Made by a program: the position numbers and the translations under genes. This document shows positions 60,242 to 64,000 of a stretch of DNA of 64,000 bases, in pieces; within the stretch, counting starts at the first letter, position 1, and each line of letters begins with the position of its first letter. The notes under the pieces were generated by a model. It was not told the origin of the DNA, did no database searches, and worked only from the letters and a program-made list of their open reading frames with translations. Location: NCBI GenBank assembly GCA_030429545.1, contig JAUIFF010000014.1, forward strand, positions 155,984-219,983, in the 5' to 3' direction. This stretch comes from Polyangia bacterium. Lineage in GTDB: Bacteria; Myxococcota_A; Polyangia; Nannocystales; Nannocystaceae.

Positions 60242-63200
60242 TTATTTGTCGGCGCCGTGCTGCTTCAAGAAGGCCTCGGCCTTGGCGAGCTCCTCGCTGT
60301 TCCCAGCTTCTCGATAGGCCTTTGCGGCCTCGTTTGCCTGTGCGCGCGCCCGCTTTGTGTCGCCTCCGGCGGCGACGAGTGCCCGGGCGAGCCCGAGCCG
60401 GACCTCGGCCTCGTTTTCCTGTACGCCCTCGTGGGCGTCGAAGATGCCGACGGCCCGCTCGAACAGCTCAAGCGCCTCCTGCGGTCGCTTTTGTTCGAGG
60501 GCGAGGTCGCCGAGACTGTCGAGGACACTGGCCACCCAAAGGTGCTCCGGGCCCAACGCCTTCTCCGCGACGGCCAGCGCTCGCTCGAACCGCGCCCTCG
60601 CCTCGGCGTGCTCCCCCATCACCTGGTAGGATTCGCCGAGACCGGTGAGGGAGGAGATCACTTTGGGGTGCTCCGGGCCCAGCGCCTTTTCCTTGATGGC
60701 CAGCGCTCGCTCGAACAGCCCCTTCGCCCCGGCGTGGTCGCTCATGGAGTAGTGGACCATGCCGAGGTTGTGGAGGGTGGAAGCCACCTGGGGGTGGTCT
60801 GGACCCAGCGCCTTCTCTTCGATAGCCAGCGCTCGCTCGAACAGCGCCCTCGCCTCGGCGTGGTCGCCCATCCTCCGGTGGACGAAGCCGAGGTTGGTGA
60901 GGGTACGGGCCAAGTCGGGGTGCTCCGGGCCCAGCGCCTTCTCCTTGATGACCAGTCCTCGCTCGTACAAAACCCTGGCCTCGTCGAGCTCGCCCGTGGC
61001 CCAGTGGACGATGCCGAGGTCGTTGAGAGATCGGGCCACCGTGGGGTGAGCCGGGCCGAGCGCCTTCTCGTGGATGGCCAGCCCCCGCTCCATCAGCGCC
61101 CTCGCCTCGGCGTGGTTGCCCATGGCCCAGTGGACGGAACCGAGGTTGCCGAGGGACTCGGCCACTTCGGGGTGTTCCGGGCCGAGCGCCTTTTCCCGGA
61201 TAGCCACACTTCGCTCGAACAGCGCCCTCGCCTCGTCGTGGTCGCCCATCCTCCGGTGGACGAGACCGAGGTTGCTGAGGGTAACCGCCACGTGGGGGTG
61301 CTCCGGCCCCAACGCCTTCCCCCAGATGGCCAAGGCTCGTTCGTAGGCCGCCCTGGCCTCGGCATGGTCGCCGATGTTGCCGTGGACAACGCCGAGGTTG
61401 TTGAGCCGGGCCGCCTCGCGCAACTGCAGTGGGTCACCCAGCATCAGGATGGCTACCTCCGCATGTCCAGCCCACACCTTCCCCTCATCGTGTCGCGCCT
61501 GGTGTTCTCCGACGATGAACACGAGGTTCGTGGCCGCACGTGCAGCCACGTCCCATGCGCGCACCTTTGCCGCCTCCATGTACGCCGCGTAGCTCGCTGC
61601 CTCCGCGTCGGCGTATTCACCTGTCTCTTCGAGCAGCTTTCCTTCCAGGCGCCGGGCCGCGGCCGTGAGCGGTGGCCAGTCGAGGTCCTCAGCCTGCTCG
61701 AGTGCCGCCCGCGTCACCTCCAGCCCCTCGTCGTACTGACCCGCGGCTTGCAGTGCCCTTGCCCGCGACAGGTCTCGCCGCAGCTTTGCCACCTGCGCGC
61801 GCGACTCGGCAGGCGGCGGCTTGGGCAGCGCACCGAGTACCGAGGGGTCGGTGCACACCGCGGGCGACGACAGCCCAGCAGCTGCTGAGACTGCCTTTTG
61901 CACGGTCTTGTCCTGCGCCTGCGACAGCTCGGCAACTAGCGCATCGAGCTCATCCCGACGCTCGTCTAGGCACCACACCGCACGGTCGAGCATTTCCTCG
62001 CTCCACGCCCGCTCCACCCGCGTCGACATGCACGCACCCGTCCGCGCTTCCTGCCACGCCTGCGCCGCGTCGTCGAGCCACGGCATCACCTTGTGCGCCG
62101 TCGTCTCCGCGTTACTCACCTCAGTCGCTACTAACCCCTCGCGCACGGCCGTCCGCGCGTCCTCGTTCCACACCTGTGCCACCGTCGCCCCGTCGGCTTC
62201 GCATGCGGCAACTCGCTGTGCACGGTCATACGCTTGATACGCGACCGCCGATGCGCCGAGGACCGCCGCGGCTGTGACACCCGTCAACAACTTCCACACT
62301 CGCGCCCGTCGCCGTCCGCTTGCAAACGCCGCCAACAACTCCTGCATCGACGCGTAGCGGGCCTCCGGTGCAACTGCCAACCCACGCAGACACACGCGTC
62401 GCAACCATGTCGGAACGCTTTTCGAATGCATGTCCCTCGGGACAGGACGAACCGCTCCCGACATCACGTTTGTCGCAAGGTCCATCACCGTCGCCCCCGT
62501 GAATGGACGCTCCCCAAACAGCGCCTCCCACAGCGTCACGCACAGCGAAAAAACATCCGTGCGTGCGTCCGCAACCCGCCCCGCAAACTGCTCTGGGCTC
62601 ATGTACGCCGGGGTTCCCAGCACCGCACCCGTCCGCGTCACGCTGGCCGCCAAGCGCTCGCCCCCGACGTCCGACTCCTCGTCGTAGGCCAACCCCCCGC
62701 CGCCGGCTGCCACGGTTTCGGCCTCGCCCCAGACTCGCCCGAGCCCGCCCGCAGTCCCGTCGAAAGCCCGTCCGGCCAAACCGTTGGGGGATGCGGTTTG
62801 GGGCGACGCACCTGAGTCGTCTGCGAGCGTGCGCGCAAGCCCCAAGTCCATCACCCGCACCCGACCGTCGCTCCCCAACATGATGTTCTCGGGTTTGATA
62901 TCGCGGTGCACAAGTCCCGCCTCGTGCGCTGCCCCGAGGCCCCGTGCCGCGGGCGTCAGCACATCCAAAACCTCCCGCCAGCTGTGGCGCCGTGCCTTCA
63001 TCCACCCGCCCAGGGTCTGTCCGTCGACAAACTCCATCGCCAACCACACCGCGCCCTCGTGCTCCCCTGCGTCGTGCACCGCGACAATGTTCGGATGGTT
63101 GAGTTTCGCCAGCGCCAACGCCTCACGCACCAACCGAGCCCGAGCTTCCTTCACCCGGCCCGGATCCGCTTGAGACTCGACAAGTGGGTGCAAGAGTTTG

Positions 63201-63547
63201 AGCGCAACTTTCCGATCTAACTCAGGATCGTGCACCGCATACACCACCCCCATACCGCCCGCGCCGAGTTTCGACAGCACCACATAACGGCCGATCAACG
63301 CACCTCGCCGCAGCATCGGTCGCATCGTCGGTGCGCTGGCAAACCCACTCAGCCCGTCCAACTCCGTCGATCCCGGCGTCGCCTCGAGCATCCCCGTATC
63401 CACACTTTCGGCAGACCAGTCGCTCAGGTCACTGTCGGACATTCGACCAGAGTGCGCGGCGAATTGCAGTTTATCGGCACGCGACCCATTGAACCTTGAA
63501 TCATTCGCCCGCGAGTCGGCCTTGGGTTTCGGAGTTGGGTCTGTCAC
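60242..63547 (-). CDS. Ser/Thr protein kinase with long 42-residue TPR array
   Basis: A 1101-residue membrane kinase that starts at a GTG preceded by a strong AGGAGGT site 6 nt away, so the longer upstream frame is not used. The kinase domain (about 85-400) has LGAGGMGVV, VALKLL, HRDIKPENIML, MDLGLA (DLG in place of DFG) and GTPAYMSPEQ. A membrane helix (about 430-450) and a Cys-containing segment follow. Seven close repeats of a 42-residue kinesin-light-chain-type TPR (about 720-1035: ALGPEHPxVAxxLxNLGxVHxxMGD) and one divergent repeat end the protein. It resembles the kinase at 17316-19967. Confidence 0.92.
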   Translation of the reverse strand: MTDPTPKPKADSRANDSRFNGSRADKLQFAAHSGRMSDSDLSDWSAESVDTGMLEATPGSTELDGLSGFASAPTMRPMLRRGALIGRYVVLSKLGAGGMGVVYAVHDPELDRKVALKLLHPLVESQADPGRVKEARARLVREALALAKLNHPNIVAVHDAGEHEGAVWLAMEFVDGQTLGGWMKARRHSWREVLDVLTPAARGLGAAHEAGLVHRDIKPENIMLGSDGRVRVMDLGLARTLADDSGASPQTASPNGLAGRAFDGTAGGLGRVWGEAETVAAGGGGLAYDEESDVGGERLAASVTRTGAVLGTPAYMSPEQFAGRVADARTDVFSLCVTLWEALFGERPFTGATVMDLATNVMSGAVRPVPRDMHSKSVPTWLRRVCLRGLAVAPEARYASMQELLAAFASGRRRARVWKLLTGVTAAAVLGASAVAYQAYDRAQRVAACEADGATVAQVWNEDARTAVREGLVATEVSNAETTAHKVMPWLDDAAQAWQEARTGACMSTRVERAWSEEMLDRAVWCLDERRDELDALVAELSQAQDKTVQKAVSAAAGLSSPAVCTDPSVLGALPKPPPAESRAQVAKLRRDLSRARALQAAGQYDEGLEVTRAALEQAEDLDWPPLTAAARRLEGKLLEETGEYADAEAASYAAYMEAAKVRAWDVAARAATNLVFIVGEHQARHDEGKVWAGHAEVAILMLGDPLQLREAARLNNLGVVHGNIGDHAEARAAYERALAIWGKALGPEHPHVAVTLSNLGLVHRRMGDHDEARALFERSVAIREKALGPEHPEVAESLGNLGSVHWAMGNHAEARALMERGLAIHEKALGPAHPTVARSLNDLGIVHWATGELDEARVLYERGLVIKEKALGPEHPDLARTLTNLGFVHRRMGDHAEARALFERALAIEEKALGPDHPQVASTLHNLGMVHYSMSDHAGAKGLFERALAIKEKALGPEHPKVISSLTGLGESYQVMGEHAEARARFERALAVAEKALGPEHLWVASVLDSLGDLALEQKRPQEALELFERAVGIFDAHEGVQENEAEVRLGLARALVAAGGDTKRARAQANEAAKAYREAGNSEELAKAEAFLKQHGADK
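60490..61395 (-). repeat. Tandem 126-bp repeats encoding TPR units of the kinase
   Basis: About seven consecutive 126-bp units encode the 42-residue TPRs. They share long identical stretches such as GCGCTCGCTCGAACAG and GGTGCTCCGGGCC on the plus strand. High DNA identity between units means unequal crossover could change the TPR number. Confidence 0.8.
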
Positions 63548-63792
63548 GTTGTACCTCCTGGCGAGTGCCCGGCGTCTCACGGCTATACAAAAAATGGCGT
63601 TTTCCGAGTACCACAGGCGACGACTCAACAGAACTCAAAAAATTTTAGCCTCGACACAACCGAGAGCGAAGCGACTGGAGAAACTATCACCCCTCATAAA
63701 CGGGTGACCACGCCACCGATACAATGGACCTCTTTGACCCTGTATTTCTTATCGAACATAGCGACACACAGGCTAAAGCATGTAAACACCCA

Positions 63793-64000
63793 TCAGCCGG
63801 CACGACTCGATCCAACAACCGTCTCTAGCTGCCAATGTTCGAGTTCACCCGCGATGCGGACGCTGACGTCACGGCTGAGGCCGCGCCGTCCGTGGTCAAG
63901 GAGGCGGTTCAGCGGGATTACGTGGTCGTGATTCCTCTCCCCGTTTTGCCAAGTCAGCCGGTCGGGTAGTCCTTCGGGTCCCGGACTTATGAACACAACG
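63793..64000 (-). CDS. 3' end of a gene running off the window
   Basis: The minus-strand frame is open to the window edge. It encodes ...VFISPGPEGLPDRLTWQNGERNHDHVIPLNRLLDHGRRG and ends with EHWQLETVVGSSRAG and a stop. The composition looks coding and has no family signature. The start lies beyond the window, so the length and function are unknown. Confidence 0.5.
   Translation of the reverse strand, partial: VVFISPGPEGLPDRLTWQNGERNHDHVIPLNRLLDHGRRGLSRDVSVRIAGELEHWQLETVVGSSRAG

Overview
The window looks like chromosomal DNA from a marine or halotolerant myxobacterium of the suborder Nannocystineae (Plesiocystis/Enhygromyxa-like). This is inferred from content: many lipoproteins with Thr/Asp/Glu/Gly-rich linkers after the lipobox, DUF4215-type cysteine repeats, a MYXO-CTERM-like tail, two Ser/Thr kinases fused to TPR arrays, an FHA-containing sigma-54-type AAA+ protein, and a sterol desaturase beside a 3-beta-HSD-like dehydrogenase. 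No rRNA, tRNA, CRISPR array or intact insertion sequence was recognised.

Layout. 1-6.1 kb: a lipoprotein, then a leftward run of a beta-lactamase-fold lipoprotein, a MYXO-CTERM-like protein, two unknown proteins and an APH-like kinase. 6.2-12.3 kb: CNNM/CorC-like membrane protein, TPR lipoprotein, omega-like GST, GspC-type PDZ protein and an RsbR-like STAS protein, with a 46-bp minisatellite. 12.3-14.5 kb is gene-poor. 14.5-21.5 kb: a DUF5648-repeat protein and an OmpA-like protein that share an N-terminal motif, a TPR-fused Ser/Thr kinase, and a divergent FHA/AAA+ regulator that lacks GAFTGA. 21.5-24.4 kb: debris (RCC1 fragment, truncated fibrinogen-like gene) around an intact metallophosphoesterase. 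24.6-28.5 kb: a LysR regulator with a quinone-reductase-like MDR, an SDR and a DUF4437 cupin. 28.7-31.9 kb: a His-rich lipoprotein and a TonB-dependent receptor. 32-39.4 kb: a minisatellite, an AraC regulator divergent from a cupin, an Ig-like repeat protein, an exported S51 peptidase and a large VWD-type protein. 39.5-44.9 kb: repeats, a COG0523 GTPase with a DksA paralog lacking most zinc-finger cysteines, an SDR/DUF1330-like pair with a LysR regulator, and a Crp-like regulator with a MAPEG protein. 45-52.1 kb: an exported serpin divergent from a TldD/TldE pair, then a YgiQ-type radical SAM protein. 52.1-64 kb: lipoproteins, the sterol-type pair, a broken DUF4198 gene, a cysteine-repeat/Gly-rich protein, a small Cys-rich protein and a second TPR-fused Ser/Thr kinase.

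The strongest system-level signal is regulatory. Two promoters 13 kb apart, one before the His-rich lipoprotein/TonB receptor genes and one before the dksA2-like/COG0523 genes, each carry a 15-bp palindrome (TGCAATTGA[T/G]TTGCA) between candidate -35 and -10 elements. Both gene sets fit a zinc-limitation response, so the palindrome is a candidate Zur-type operator for this lineage. Second is a serpin divergent from an exported-looking TldD/TldE pair in which only TldD carries a signal (Tat plus lipobox). Third is a divergent sterol desaturase/3-beta-HSD pair that may act in sterol C-4 demethylation. These readings rest on motif recognition and context; no database search was run.
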